Below are positions 36,898 through 46,332 of a stretch of 49,906 nt of DNA, piece after piece (position 1 is the stretch's first letter; the number at the start of each line of letters is the position of its first letter). The notes below the pieces were generated by a model. The model did not search any database and was not told the DNA's origin. It was given only the letters and a program-made list of their open reading frames with translations. The stretch is from contig NZ_AUTC01000154.1 of NCBI RefSeq assembly GCF_001461695.1, positions 1 through 49,906 on the forward strand. The letters run 5' to 3'. Both the position numbers and the translations under genes were made by a program. This stretch comes from Sinorhizobium fredii USDA 205 (GTDB taxonomy: Bacteria; Pseudomonadota; Alphaproteobacteria; Rhizobiales; Rhizobiaceae).

Positions 36898-36926
36898 AAG
36901 GGCGGCTCTCGGGCCGCCCTTTTTTC
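36898..36926 (+). terminator. Rho-independent terminator of groESL
   Basis: AAGGGCGGC at 36898-36906 pairs with GCCGCCCTT at 36913-36921, followed by a T-run to 36925. Confidence 0.88.
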
Positions 36927-37068
36927 TGTTCGTCATTTCATCGGACGACGCTCAACGTGAGCCACTCACCGGGCAAGGATGCGCTTTTTGGATCGCTCCG
37001 CACGGGGTAGCAAAGCCGCCGCCGCGACGGCGACAAATGGCACGCCCTGCGGGCCTTCCGGAAGCGCG

Positions 37069-39855
37069 TCAGGCGGCCTCGGTCCGGACACCGATCACCG
37101 AGCCGATCGGCGCCGGCCGACCCAGAAGATAGCCCTGCGCCTCGTCGCAGCCTTCCGCCTGGAGAATGTCGAGCTGCTTCTGCGTTTCGACCCCTTCGGC
37201 GAGCACCGGAACCTGCAAGCTATGGCCGAGGGCAAGAATGGCGCGGATGATCGCCTTGGCTTGCGGGCTGCCTTCGACTTCCCACATGAAGCTCTTGTCG
37301 AGCTTGATCTTGTCGAAGGGGAACGAGCGCAGCGTTTCGAGCGAGGAATAGCCCGTGCCGAAATCGTCGATGGCGATCGTGACGCCAAGCGCCTTGATGT
37401 CGCGAAGCGTCGACAGTGCCCGCTCCTTGTCGTCGATGATCGTCGACTCGGTAATCTCGAGCTCGAGCCGTTTCGGGTCGAGCCCGGTTTCGACGAGGAT
37501 CGTGTGAACGAGGCCGACAACGTCGCCGTTCGCCAGTTGCACAGGCGACAGGTTGACGGCGATCTTGTACTGGCGGTCCCACCCTGCCGCTTCGCGGCAG
37601 GCTTCGCGCAGCACCCATTCGCCGATCGGCAGGATGGCGCCGCATTCCTCGGCGAGCGGAATGAATTCGTTCGGCGGTACCATGCCGCGTTCCGGATGGT
37701 TCCAGCGTAGCAGGACTTCGTAGCCGATCACGTCGCCTGTCGTGACCGATTTCTGAACCTGGTAATGCAGGGCCAGTTGCTTCTTCTCCACCGCCTCCCA
37801 GAGATCGTTGGCGAGCGCCCTGCGGCCGCGCGCCGCCTCGTCCATCGAGACCTCGTAGAAGCAGATCGTCTGGTTGAGCGCCGCCTTTGCCCGATACATG
37901 GCGAGGTCGGCGTTGTTGATCAAAGTATCGGCGGTTTCCGCGTCCTGCGGATAGATCGCCACACCCATGCTGCCGCCGGATTTCAGCTCGAAATCCCCGA
38001 AGCGCATCTCCTCGTGCAGGCACGTCTCAATCCGCCGCAGGAAGTCGTGGACCTCGGAGAGATCCTCGAAGCGTTTCACTGCAGCGAACTCGTCTCCCCC
38101 GAAGCGAGCGACGAATTCGCCCTCCTGAAGATGTTCCTTCATTCGCTGTGCGATCGTGACCAGCACGAAGTCGCCGGCTGCATGGCCGTGCAGGTCGTTG
38201 ACTTCCTTGAACTTGTCGAGATCGATCCCGACCACCGCCACCTTGCGCGAGAACCAGGCGGCCGCGTCGAGTTCCTCGTCGAGGTGGCTGTTGAACTGCA
38301 GTCGGTTGGGCAGCCCGGTCAGGCTGTCATGACGCGCGAGGAAGGAAATCTGCTCCTCGGAGTCGAGCCGCTCGGTGATATCCTCGTAGGTGGAGACCCA
38401 GCCGCCATCGGGCAGTGTGCGATGCTTGACGAGAATCGAGCGGCCGTTCGACAATTTCTCGACAAAATCGCCGCCGCCCTTCCCGGCAATCTCAAGCCTG
38501 TGCTTGCTGTAGGCCGCTTCCGCCTTCGCTTCCGCGACGGCCGGATCCGCGCAGGTGCGGGCAAACATGCGATCGAGAACTTCGCGAAAGGTCAGTCCCA
38601 TGCCGGCGAGCGATTCAGGCAGCTCGAAGATCTCGAGGCAGCGGCGGTTCGAGACCAGCAGGCGGTCGGCATGATCGAAAAGGCATATGCCCTGAGTCAT
38701 GTTCTCGAGCGCAATGTCGAGATTCTTGCTGACCTCGGCGATCCGGTCGGCATCCTCTTTCCGCTTGGTGATGTCCTTGGCGATCTTGATGAAGCCGGCG
38801 TGGCCGCCGTCCTCGCCGATGATCGGATCGATGACGACATGCGCCAAGAAGCGGGTACCATCCTTGCGGTAGCGCCAGCCCTCGGTTTCATACTTCCCGG
38901 CCTCAAAGGCGATGCGCAAGGCGCGCCCCGGCAGGCCTGCCGCCTGATCCCTAGCCGAGTAGAAGCAGGCGAAGTTCTTGCCGACGATCTCTTCGGCCGC
39001 ATAGCCCTTGTTGGCCTCGGCGCCGGCGTTCCAACTCGCCACGCGGCCGTCGACATCGAGCATGTAGATGGCATAGTCCTTGACGCTGCCGACGAAACGG
39101 GAAAACTCCTTCTCCGAGGCGACGGCGAGGATTTCGGCGTGGCGCGCAAAGCCGGCGGCAATGAGCACGGCGGACAGAAGAAAGAAGGCGGTCCCGGCAA
39201 GCACGAAGGCCAGAAAATGCGGCTGGATCATGCCTTCCTGGGACCCGGTCGCGAACTCCACTTCAATCGTAACCGCGCCCATCGCGGTGAAGTGCAGCAC
39301 GACGATGCCAAGCGTCATCGCCACTGTCGCGGCCAACTGGGCCTTCGACACGCCGCGGTTGATCGCAAAGATCGCAACCATGTCGAAGAGCACCCCGGCC
39401 AGGATCGACGCGACGACAAGCGTCGTATCCCAACGGATGAAACCCGGCAGCTCCAGCGCGGCCATTCCGAGAAAATGCATGCAGCCGACGCCGGCGCCCA
39501 GTACCAAGCCACCCAGCAGCCATGCGGGACGGCCCTTCGCATAGGTGGCGATCGCCAGCGCCGACGTCGTCAACAGGATCGCGACGACCAGCGACAATGT
39601 CGTGAGGCTTGTGTGATAGCCGAGCACGACTCCGGGGTCATAGGCGAGCATGGCGATGAAATGGGTCGCCCAGATGCCGAATCCACTGGCGATCCCTGCT
39701 GCCGCAAGCCAGATAGCCCGGGGCCTGCCTTTGGAGATACGGGCGCGCTGAAGCAGCGTCACGGCGCCATAGCTGGACAGGGCGCAAATCATCGCTGCCA
39801 GCGCAACCAAGCGCAGATCATGTTCCACGACGAGGCACGAGAGAATCTTGAACAT
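37069..39855 (-). CDS. Membrane sensor MHYT-PAS-PAS-GGDEF-EAL (c-di-GMP turnover)
   Basis: A 928-residue protein from ATG 39855 (MFKILSCLVVEHD); 39879 is an alternative. Seven or so hydrophobic segments at about 5-240 carry three MHYT-like motifs (ATHFIAML, MHFLGMAAL, LHFTAMGAV), thought to bind a metal or sense gas. Two PAS domains follow (about 250-375 and 380-510). The GGDEF domain is intact (RFGGDEF, 586-590). The EAL domain reads EVL at 713-715 but keeps ELEITES, DDFGTGYSS, KLDKSF and AEGVET. Both synthesis and breakdown of c-di-GMP are possible. Confidence 0.93.
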   Translation of the reverse strand: MFKILSCLVVEHDLRLVALAAMICALSSYGAVTLLQRARISKGRPRAIWLAAAGIASGFGIWATHFIAMLAYDPGVVLGYHTSLTTLSLVVAILLTTSALAIATYAKGRPAWLLGGLVLGAGVGCMHFLGMAALELPGFIRWDTTLVVASILAGVLFDMVAIFAINRGVSKAQLAATVAMTLGIVVLHFTAMGAVTIEVEFATGSQEGMIQPHFLAFVLAGTAFFLLSAVLIAAGFARHAEILAVASEKEFSRFVGSVKDYAIYMLDVDGRVASWNAGAEANKGYAAEEIVGKNFACFYSARDQAAGLPGRALRIAFEAGKYETEGWRYRKDGTRFLAHVVIDPIIGEDGGHAGFIKIAKDITKRKEDADRIAEVSKNLDIALENMTQGICLFDHADRLLVSNRRCLEIFELPESLAGMGLTFREVLDRMFARTCADPAVAEAKAEAAYSKHRLEIAGKGGGDFVEKLSNGRSILVKHRTLPDGGWVSTYEDITERLDSEEQISFLARHDSLTGLPNRLQFNSHLDEELDAAAWFSRKVAVVGIDLDKFKEVNDLHGHAAGDFVLVTIAQRMKEHLQEGEFVARFGGDEFAAVKRFEDLSEVHDFLRRIETCLHEEMRFGDFELKSGGSMGVAIYPQDAETADTLINNADLAMYRAKAALNQTICFYEVSMDEAARGRRALANDLWEAVEKKQLALHYQVQKSVTTGDVIGYEVLLRWNHPERGMVPPNEFIPLAEECGAILPIGEWVLREACREAAGWDRQYKIAVNLSPVQLANGDVVGLVHTILVETGLDPKRLELEITESTIIDDKERALSTLRDIKALGVTIAIDDFGTGYSSLETLRSFPFDKIKLDKSFMWEVEGSPQAKAIIRAILALGHSLQVPVLAEGVETQKQLDILQAEGCDEAQGYLLGRPAPIGSVIGVRTEAA

Positions 39856-40052
39856 CGCAGGCCGCCCAAATAAACGCATAGCCCCGCACGCGCTTGTCCC
39901 ACGCCGGGTCGCTATCTGTACGCCTTGCCCCCTTTAAGGAAGGATGAAAAATCGGCGAGCGATCAATGTTTCAACCAGACAGTGTTAATGAATTGCGGCG
40001 TCGGATAAGCGGGAACCGCGGGCGCGGTGGTCCTTTGACAGTTTCGGCCCTG

Positions 40053-41270
40053 CTACACGAGCAAGGATTTGAGATCGACCTGCGGGTCGGCCAGGAGCGC
40101 GGGATCGGGGGTCGCGCCGGCTTCGAGCAGCTTCTTTCCGGTTACATAGGCCTTTGCGTCGTTGATGGCATCGACGGCGATCAGCTTGCCCTGGCGGAAA
40201 TACCAGACCGAGACGCTGCCCTCACGCTGGCCCGGGCGGACCAGGGTTTCGTCGTGGCCAAGCCCGAAGCCGGCGATCTGCAGCTTGACGTCATACTGGT
40301 CCGACCAGAACCAGGGATTCGGATCATAGGGAGCGGAGCCACCGGCGAGGATGGCTGCGATCGCTTCCGCCTGGTCCACGGCGTTCTGGACCGATTCGAG
40401 ACGGATGCGCATGCCCTGCCAGGGCAAAACGGCGCAATCGCCGATCGCAAAGATCGCCGGATCGGATGTCCGGCCGTGGCTGTCGACAAGGATCCCGTTG
40501 GAGGTTTCGAGACCGGCGTCATGCGCCAAGGCATCATTCGCCGCCACGCCGATGCCGACGATCACCACGTCGAGCGGAATGACCGAGCCGTCGGAAAGCT
40601 CCGCCGCCGTCACCTGTCCGCCTTCGCCGATCAGCCGATGAAGGCCCATGCGTTCGCGGATATCGACGCCATGAGAGCGGTGGATCTCGCGGACGATCGC
40701 AGAGGTCGCGGCGGAAGCCACGCGCTGCAGGATACGGTCGGCCATCTCGATGACGGTGACCTCGAGCCCGCAGCTGCGGGCGACCGCCGCCGCCTCCAGG
40801 CCGATATAGCCGCCGCCGATCACCAATACCCGCCGCCCCGGCTTCATCTCTTCGGCAAGCCGGTCGGCATCCCTGAAGTCGCGAACCACATAGACGCCTT
40901 CGAGATCGCCGCCGATCGACGCCGGCAGGCGGCGCGGCGTCGCACCGGTTGCAAAAGCCAGTGTTTCATAGGCGAGCCGCGAGCCGTCGCTGAGCGTGAC
41001 CTCGCTTGCGCGACGGTCCACCCGGGTCACGGTCGTCGAAAGGCGGATGTCGATCCCGTGCTCCGCATACCAGGCCTCCGGCCGATAGAGCAGCCGGTCG
41101 AGCGACATTTCGCGAAGCAGGTACTTCTTGGAGAGCGGCGGGCGCTGATACGGAAGGCACGCCTCGGCGGCGATGACGGTGATCGGGCGTGTGTCCTGCA
41201 ATGCGCGGAGCTTGGCGACGAGAGCAAAGGCGGCCTGGCCGCCACCGATAACAACAAGTCTTCCCGACAC
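40053..41270 (-). CDS. NAD(P)/FAD-dependent oxidoreductase (ferredoxin/rhodocoxin reductase type)
   Basis: A 405-residue flavoprotein. The FAD-binding motif is VVIGGGQAAFA at the N-terminus, the NAD(P) motif is VLVIGGGYIGLEAA at about 150-165, and the second FAD motif is IFAIGDCAV. It matches reductases that pass electrons from NAD(P)H to a ferredoxin or Rieske partner; no oxygenase or ferredoxin is adjacent. The frame is open to 41333, but GTG at 41270 (VSGRLVVIGGG) has GGTGGAAA upstream and gives the family's length. Confidence 0.85.
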   Translation of the reverse strand: MSGRLVVIGGGQAAFALVAKLRALQDTRPITVIAAEACLPYQRPPLSKKYLLREMSLDRLLYRPEAWYAEHGIDIRLSTTVTRVDRRASEVTLSDGSRLAYETLAFATGATPRRLPASIGGDLEGVYVVRDFRDADRLAEEMKPGRRVLVIGGGYIGLEAAAVARSCGLEVTVIEMADRILQRVASAATSAIVREIHRSHGVDIRERMGLHRLIGEGGQVTAAELSDGSVIPLDVVIVGIGVAANDALAHDAGLETSNGILVDSHGRTSDPAIFAIGDCAVLPWQGMRIRLESVQNAVDQAEAIAAILAGGSAPYDPNPWFWSDQYDVKLQIAGFGLGHDETLVRPGQREGSVSVWYFRQGKLIAVDAINDAKAYVTGKKLLEAGATPDPALLADPQVDLKSLLV

Positions 41271-41309
41271 GCTTTCCACCCGTTTGGACCGACGATTCCT
41301 TGAGGCAGA

Positions 41310-41337
41310 GTGGGTGCGGGCGGAAAGCCGCACCCAC
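41310..41337. other. Perfect 10-bp hairpin upstream of the oxidoreductase gene
   Basis: GTGGGTGCGG (41310-41319) and CCGCACCCAC (41328-41337) with an 8-nt loop, between the GST gene end and the oxidoreductase start. It could be a terminator for the GST gene but has no T-run in that direction. Confidence 0.5.
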
Positions 41338-41414
41338 CTTGCTTCATCCGACTCCGTCTACCCGTAGCCTCCCGGCCCGCGTTTCGTCAACTCGGCGGCG
41401 GCGCGACGCCCGGG

Positions 41415-42122
41415 TCATTCCTTGCGCGGAATCTCCATGCCCCTCTGCGCGGCCGGGCGCGCCAGGCCACGTTCGACCCAGGCCATGACGTTCGGAAAGC
41501 TCTTGTAGTCGAGCACTTCGGCGCCGCCATAGAATTTGCGTGCGCCCTCCACCCAGGGATAGGTGGCGACGTCTGCAATGGTGTATTCGTCGCCCATCAG
41601 CCACTGGCGACCTTCGAGCCGCGCTTCGAGGACGCCGAGCAGGCGTTTCGCCTCGTCGCGATAACGCTCCACCGGATAGGAATTGTTGGCGACCTTGTCG
41701 GCCGCGAATTTGAAGAAATGCCCGAACTGGCCAAGCATCGGGCCGACGCCGCCCATCTGGAACATCACCCAGCACAGCGTCTCATAGCGGCGGGCCGCAT
41801 CGGCCGGAATGAGCTTGCCGGTCTTTTCGGCGAGGTAGATCAGGATCGCACCGGATTCGAAGAGGCCGATCGGCTGGCCGTCCGGCCCGTTCGGATCGAT
41901 GATCGCCGGGATGCGACCGTTCGGGTTGAGCGATACGAATTCAGGCGATTTCTGCTCGTTCGTATCGAAGGAAATGCGGTGCGCCTCATAGGGCAATCCG
42001 AGTTCTTCCAGAGCAATCGAGATCTTCACGCCGTTCGGCGTCGGCAAGGAGTAGAGCTGGACGATGTCGGGATTCTTCGCCGGCCAGCGGCTCGTGATCG
42101 GGAATGAGGAAAGATCAGCCAT
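41415..42122 (-). CDS. Glutathione S-transferase (YfcG/Ure2p-like)
   Basis: A 235-residue GST. The N-terminal thioredoxin-like domain (about 20-105) has LYSLPTPNGVKISIALEEL, NPNGRIPAI and ESGAILIYLA; the C-terminal helical domain has DEYTIADVATYPW. The TPNG stretch is typical of the YfcG (nu-class) type, which has disulfide-bond reductase activity with glutathione. Cytosolic and probably transcribed alone. Confidence 0.9.
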   Translation of the reverse strand: MADLSSFPITSRWPAKNPDIVQLYSLPTPNGVKISIALEELGLPYEAHRISFDTNEQKSPEFVSLNPNGRIPAIIDPNGPDGQPIGLFESGAILIYLAEKTGKLIPADAARRYETLCWVMFQMGGVGPMLGQFGHFFKFAADKVANNSYPVERYRDEAKRLLGVLEARLEGRQWLMGDEYTIADVATYPWVEGARKFYGGAEVLDYKSFPNVMAWVERGLARPAAQRGMEIPRKE

Positions 42123-42235
42123 GAGGTGCCTCGAGGTGGGGAATAACAGGGAGGATGGGTATCTGCCGTCCCTACATAGGTCGCCCCGGTTGCATTTGTC
42201 AGTGCCGGGGCGAAAATTTGGGTCATTCGATGGTT

Positions 42236-42931
42236 TCAGAGGATGGAGCGAACGGAGGAGATAATCCGATCGATCGTGGGATCGCCGTCATGGGCCGCCT
42301 TGCGGGCCCGAACGAGGCAAGCTTCGGATCGCAGGATCACGCCATCCAAAAGGATCTTCAGATGGTTCGCCTTCAAGGTGGAGCCGGTCGAGGTGATGTC
42401 GACGATGATGTCGGCCGAGCCGGAGGCCGGCGCCCCCTCGGTGGCGCCCAGGCTTTCGACGATCCGATAGAGTTGGATGCCGTGGCTGCCGGAAAAGAAC
42501 TGCTGCGTCAGCCGCCAGTACTTGGTGGCGATCGCGAGCCGGCGGCCATGGCGGGCGCGGAAGTCGGCGGCCACATCGCCGAGGTCGGCCATGGTGTCGA
42601 CGTCGTACCAGACTTCCGGCACCGCGACGACGACATCGGCATGGCCGAAGCCGAGCCGGGCCGCGAATTCGACGCGCGCGTCGGCGTCGGCGATACCTTC
42701 GCGCACCAGGTCTTCTCCGGTGACGCCGAAATCGACGGCGCCGCTGCCGACCTCGCGGGAGATCTCGGAGGCGGACAGGAAGGCGACCTCGACGTCGTCC
42801 CAACCCTCAACGCGGCCGCGATAGGAGCGGTCGTTGCCGACGGCGACGATCTTCATCCCGGCGCGCTCGAAGATGGCCGAGGCGTCATCCTTCATCCGCC
42901 CCTTGGACGGTAGCGCAATGGTAATCGTCAT
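42236..42931 (-). CDS. hisG: ATP phosphoribosyltransferase, short form
   Basis: A 231-residue HisG of the short form, which lacks the regulatory ACT-like domain and needs HisZ. It catalyses the first step of histidine synthesis, PRPP plus ATP to phosphoribosyl-ATP. Motifs include ALPSKGRM at the start and the PRPP loop DITSTGSTLKAN near 180. Its start overlaps the hisZ stop by 4 bp (ATGA). Confidence 0.96.
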   Translation of the reverse strand: MTITIALPSKGRMKDDASAIFERAGMKIVAVGNDRSYRGRVEGWDDVEVAFLSASEISREVGSGAVDFGVTGEDLVREGIADADARVEFAARLGFGHADVVVAVPEVWYDVDTMADLGDVAADFRARHGRRLAIATKYWRLTQQFFSGSHGIQLYRIVESLGATEGAPASGSADIIVDITSTGSTLKANHLKILLDGVILRSEACLVRARKAAHDGDPTIDRIISSVRSIL

Positions 42932-44070
42932 TTAAGCGCCCCTGCGGCAGCGATCGCCCGTTCGATCCGGTCGAGCCAAAGAGAGAAACCGACCGCCGGA
43001 ATATGCTCGCGGGCGCCGAGCAGCGTCAGCAGCCGATCGAAACGCCCGCCGCCGGCCAGGACCGCCGGCGCTCCCTCGGCCTCGATCTCGAAGACCAGGC
43101 CGGTGTAGTAATCGAGCGGGCGGCCGAAGGCGGCGCGATAGCGGATGAGGTCGCTATCGGCGCCGGCCTTGGCGAGCGCCGCGACGCGGGCGTCGAAGAG
43201 CGGCAGGGCGTCGTCGAGCTTCAATTTCGACTTCTTGGCGAAAGCGTGCAGCGCCGCCGGCGCTTCGGAAAGCGGCAGGTCGAAAGCCAGGAATTCGCGC
43301 ATGACGGCGAGCGCTGCCTTGTCGAGCCGCGTCGTCGCAAGCTCCATCTTTTCCTTCAGCCGCCGGGCGATCTCGCGCGGCGAACGGCTGGCATTGGTGG
43401 AATAGCCGGTCGCCTCCATCGTCTCGGTAAGATGGGCGACGAGCCGCTCCTCGTCGTCGAGGATGCCCAGGATGGCAAGCCGCTCGACTTCATAGCCGAA
43501 GACACCGGGGGACTTGGGATCGGCGAGCTCGCCGAGCAGCTTCTGCAGCAGTTTCTGGTCGCCGAAGGCGTGGATCAAGCGCTTCTGCCAGCCGCTCGGC
43601 AATCCGCAGGCGGCAATAACCGCCTCGAAGACAGACTGGTCGCCCAGCGTCACCTTGAGCCGTCGTTCGCCAAGTCGGTTGGAGAGCACCAGCATCGCGT
43701 CGCCGATCGCCCGAGCATCGGCGCCGGCCGTATCGGTGTCGCCCAGATCCTCGATGCCCGCCTGGTAGAATTCGCTCGAGCCTTCCCGGCGCTGCCGGAA
43801 CACCTCGCCGAGATAGGCGTAGCGCTGCGGCGTGCCTGTCGCGGTCTCGATATGGCGCAGACAGACGGGAATGGTGAATTCCGGGCGCAGGCAGAGACTG
43901 TCGCCGGTCTCGCTCTCCGTCATGAAGATCCGCCGGCGCAGGTCTTCCCCGGCCATGTCGAGAAAGGGCTCGGCCGGCTGGATCACCGGCGTGTCGACGC
44001 GCAGCGTCTTCAGCCGCTCGAAGTCGGCAAGAAGGTCACCGGCAAAGGCAGGAAGGTTGATCAGCGGCAT
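42928..44070 (-). CDS. hisZ: ATP phosphoribosyltransferase regulatory subunit
   Basis: A 380-residue HisRS paralogue. It keeps the class II synthetase core (RRIFMTESETGDSLCLRPEFTIP, YLGEVFRQRREGSSEFYQAG) but lacks the C-terminal anticodon-binding domain of HisS. It forms a hetero-octamer with short HisG and confers histidine feedback. It overlaps hisG by 4 bp and hisS by one base. Confidence 0.95.
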   Translation of the reverse strand: MPLINLPAFAGDLLADFERLKTLRVDTPVIQPAEPFLDMAGEDLRRRIFMTESETGDSLCLRPEFTIPVCLRHIETATGTPQRYAYLGEVFRQRREGSSEFYQAGIEDLGDTDTAGADARAIGDAMLVLSNRLGERRLKVTLGDQSVFEAVIAACGLPSGWQKRLIHAFGDQKLLQKLLGELADPKSPGVFGYEVERLAILGILDDEERLVAHLTETMEATGYSTNASRSPREIARRLKEKMELATTRLDKAALAVMREFLAFDLPLSEAPAALHAFAKKSKLKLDDALPLFDARVAALAKAGADSDLIRYRAAFGRPLDYYTGLVFEIEAEGAPAVLAGGGRFDRLLTLLGAREHIPAVGFSLWLDRIERAIAAAGALK

Positions 44071-45584
44071 CAGCCTGCCCTTTTCCGGTCCTCGGCCTGT
44101 TCTGCCAGAATCGCGCGGACTTTCGCGACGAGGTCGCCCTCCGGAACGGAGACCTGGGCGACGCGGGCCTCGCGCCAGGCGACATTGTCCTCGATCTCTC
44201 CCGAGAGCCGCTTGCCTTCGATCAGGTCCTTGATCTGGACAACCCCCGAGGCGCGTTCGTCGCCGCCCTGGATGATCGCGATCGGCGAGCCGCGCCGGTC
44301 CGCATATTTGAGCTGGTCGCCGAAATTCTTCTTATTGCCCTGGTACATCTCGGCGCGGATACCGGCATGGCGCAACTGCTGCACGAAGCGCTGGTAGCGG
44401 CCCATGCTGTCGATATCGCGGTCCATGACGCAGACGACGACCGGCGCGACTACCTCTTCGACGCCCAGCTTGCCGAGGTTCTTGAGCGCCGTCATCAGCC
44501 GCGACACGCCGATCGAGAAGCCCGTCGCCGGCACGGGCTGGCCCATGAAGCGCGACACGAGGCCGTCATAGCGGCCGCCGCCTCCCACCGATCCGAAGAC
44601 GACCTTCTCGCCCTTCTCGTTGGTGACGGAGAATTGCAGCTCGGCCTCGAAGACCGGGCCGGTATAGTATTCAAGGCCGCGCACGACCGAGGGGTCGATC
44701 TTGATGCGGTCCGCTTCATAGCCGGCGCTGAGCACGAGGCTGCGGATCGTGTTGAGCTCCTGGACGCCTTCCGTGCCCTTGCCGGTGCCGGCCACGAGTT
44801 CGGCGAGTTCGCCGGCGCTTTTCGCATAGTCGGAGATGCCGACGAAGAACAGGATTTTGCGGATCTGCTCCTCATTCAGCCCGGCGCCCTTGGTGAAGTC
44901 GCCGCTCTCGTCCTTGCGCCCCTCGCCCAGCAACAGGCGCACGCCCTCCGGGCCGAACTTGTCGAGCTTGTCGATGGCGCGCAGGACCGTCAGCCGGGCG
45001 TTCGCCCGGTCGTCGCCGCCGAGACCGATCGCCTCGAGCACGCCATCCAGGACCTTGCGGTTGTTGACCCGGATCACATAGTCGCCGCGTGCAATCCCGA
45101 GCGCCTCCATGGTGTCGGCCATCATCATGCACATCTCGGCATCGGCCTGGACGCCGGCCGCGCCGACCGTATCGGCATCGAACTGCATGAACTGGCGGAA
45201 GCGGCCCGGTCCCGGCTTTTCGTTGCGGAACACGTAACCGGCGCGATAGGTGCGGTAGGGAAGCTGTATCTCGTTGAAGTTCTCCGCGACGTGACGGGCG
45301 AGCGGCGCCGTCAGGTCATAGCGCAGGCTCATCCATTGCTCGTCGTCGTCCGTCAGCGAGAACACGCCTTCGTTCGGCCGATCGCTGTCGGGAAGGAACT
45401 TGCCAAGCGCATCGGTATATTCGAACAGCGGCGTTTCGACGGGATCGAAACCGTAGCGCTCATAGACTTCGCGGATCTTCGCGATCATCTCGTCGACGGC
45501 GCGGATATCCGCGGCCGAGCGGTCGACGAAGCCGCGCGGCAGGCGCGCCTTGAGCTTCTGCGGTTTCTTCGGTTTGTCGTTCAT
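44070..45584 (-). CDS. hisS: Histidyl-tRNA synthetase
   Basis: A 504-residue class II synthetase. Motif 2 is YRTYRAGYVFRNEKPGPGRFRQF, followed by the HisRS signatures RGLEYYTGPVFEAE and GGGGRYDGL, and an anticodon-binding domain at the C-terminus. ATG 45584 (MNDKPKK) is the better start; the frame also has an ATG at 45593. First gene of the hisS-hisZ-hisG operon. Confidence 0.96.
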   Translation of the reverse strand: MNDKPKKPQKLKARLPRGFVDRSAADIRAVDEMIAKIREVYERYGFDPVETPLFEYTDALGKFLPDSDRPNEGVFSLTDDDEQWMSLRYDLTAPLARHVAENFNEIQLPYRTYRAGYVFRNEKPGPGRFRQFMQFDADTVGAAGVQADAEMCMMMADTMEALGIARGDYVIRVNNRKVLDGVLEAIGLGGDDRANARLTVLRAIDKLDKFGPEGVRLLLGEGRKDESGDFTKGAGLNEEQIRKILFFVGISDYAKSAGELAELVAGTGKGTEGVQELNTIRSLVLSAGYEADRIKIDPSVVRGLEYYTGPVFEAELQFSVTNEKGEKVVFGSVGGGGRYDGLVSRFMGQPVPATGFSIGVSRLMTALKNLGKLGVEEVVAPVVVCVMDRDIDSMGRYQRFVQQLRHAGIRAEMYQGNKKNFGDQLKYADRRGSPIAIIQGGDERASGVVQIKDLIEGKRLSGEIEDNVAWREARVAQVSVPEGDLVAKVRAILAEQAEDRKRAG

Positions 45585-45698
45585 GGAAGGCATTCCGGGC
45601 TGTGAAGCTTGGTCGGTGCCTTCCCTACCGGATCACGTCAAGGGCGGCAAGGGCGGCGGTCGACAAAGGGCGGCGACGCCGGCATCCGGAAAGATCGC

Positions 45699-45724
45699 GG
45701 AACCAGGCCGCGCGAAAAAGCGTT
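45699..45724 (+). promoter_or_regulatory. RpoE2-like promoter candidate upstream of the PAS-like gene
   Basis: GGAAC at 45699-45703 and CGTT at 45721-45724 with a 17-bp spacer, fitting the same consensus as at 8111. It also forms part of an inverted repeat (CGGAAC/GTTCCG), so chance or a hairpin must be considered. The leader would be about 100 nt. Confidence 0.45.
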
Positions 45725-45829
45725 CCGGTTTCACAGTTCCGATCACATCGCGATGATTGTAAACCGATCTCTCTACGCTTATAAGTTAAGCCGTTCGACA
45801 CAAAGGGCTTCAACGGAGACTTTGGCAAA

Positions 45830-46258
45830 ATGCTGACTGTCATGACGCCCGGGGCGGCAGCGATAAGGCCGCTCAATCCGGAAACCCACGGGGCCTGGAC
45901 CCGCGTGCTCGCGAAGGCAGGCTATATGATCGACCCGTGGCATTGCGACGTCGACAGCGGCGCCTTCGTGGTCGGCCTACGGACCCTTTCGCTGCTTGGC
46001 CTGAGGCAGAATCCCTGCGGCATCATCGACCTCGTCCGGGCCTACGACCAGGAAGACCGGGCGACAATACTGTGCATCCTGGAACAGGCAACCGCGACGT
46101 CTTCGTCCTTCTGCTTTTCTGCGATGGTCCGCCGGCCGAGCGGAAGCTCATACCAGCTTTGCTGCATCGGAAACTCGACGCTCGGCGAGCATGGCGCAGG
46201 GGGCTCCCTGCAAGGCGTATTCGCCGTGCCCCGGAGCGGGTCTGCATTGCCGGCTTGA
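45830..46258 (+). CDS. Small PAS-like protein
   Basis: A 142-residue cytosolic protein. Residues about 40-135 read like a PAS_3-type fold (YDQEDRATILCILEQA, then a strand-rich end LQGVFAV). No output domain is attached. The stop overlaps a possible start for the next gene (TGATG at 46256-46260). It could be a small sensor or adaptor, or a remnant of a larger PAS protein. Confidence 0.6.
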   Translation: MLTVMTPGAAAIRPLNPETHGAWTRVLAKAGYMIDPWHCDVDSGAFVVGLRTLSLLGLRQNPCGIIDLVRAYDQEDRATILCILEQATATSSSFCFSAMVRRPSGSSYQLCCIGNSTLGEHGAGGSLQGVFAVPRSGSALPA

Positions 46259-46332
46259 TGAGGCGATCACGACTTGGCGATCTTCCCATACCGCCCCTTC
46301 TTATTCGGGATGGAGTAGCCTATCTTCCCGGC

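Noticed and set aside
43003..45605. Large plus-strand open frames opposite hisZ and hisS
   Set aside because: They are shadows of real genes with clear motifs.
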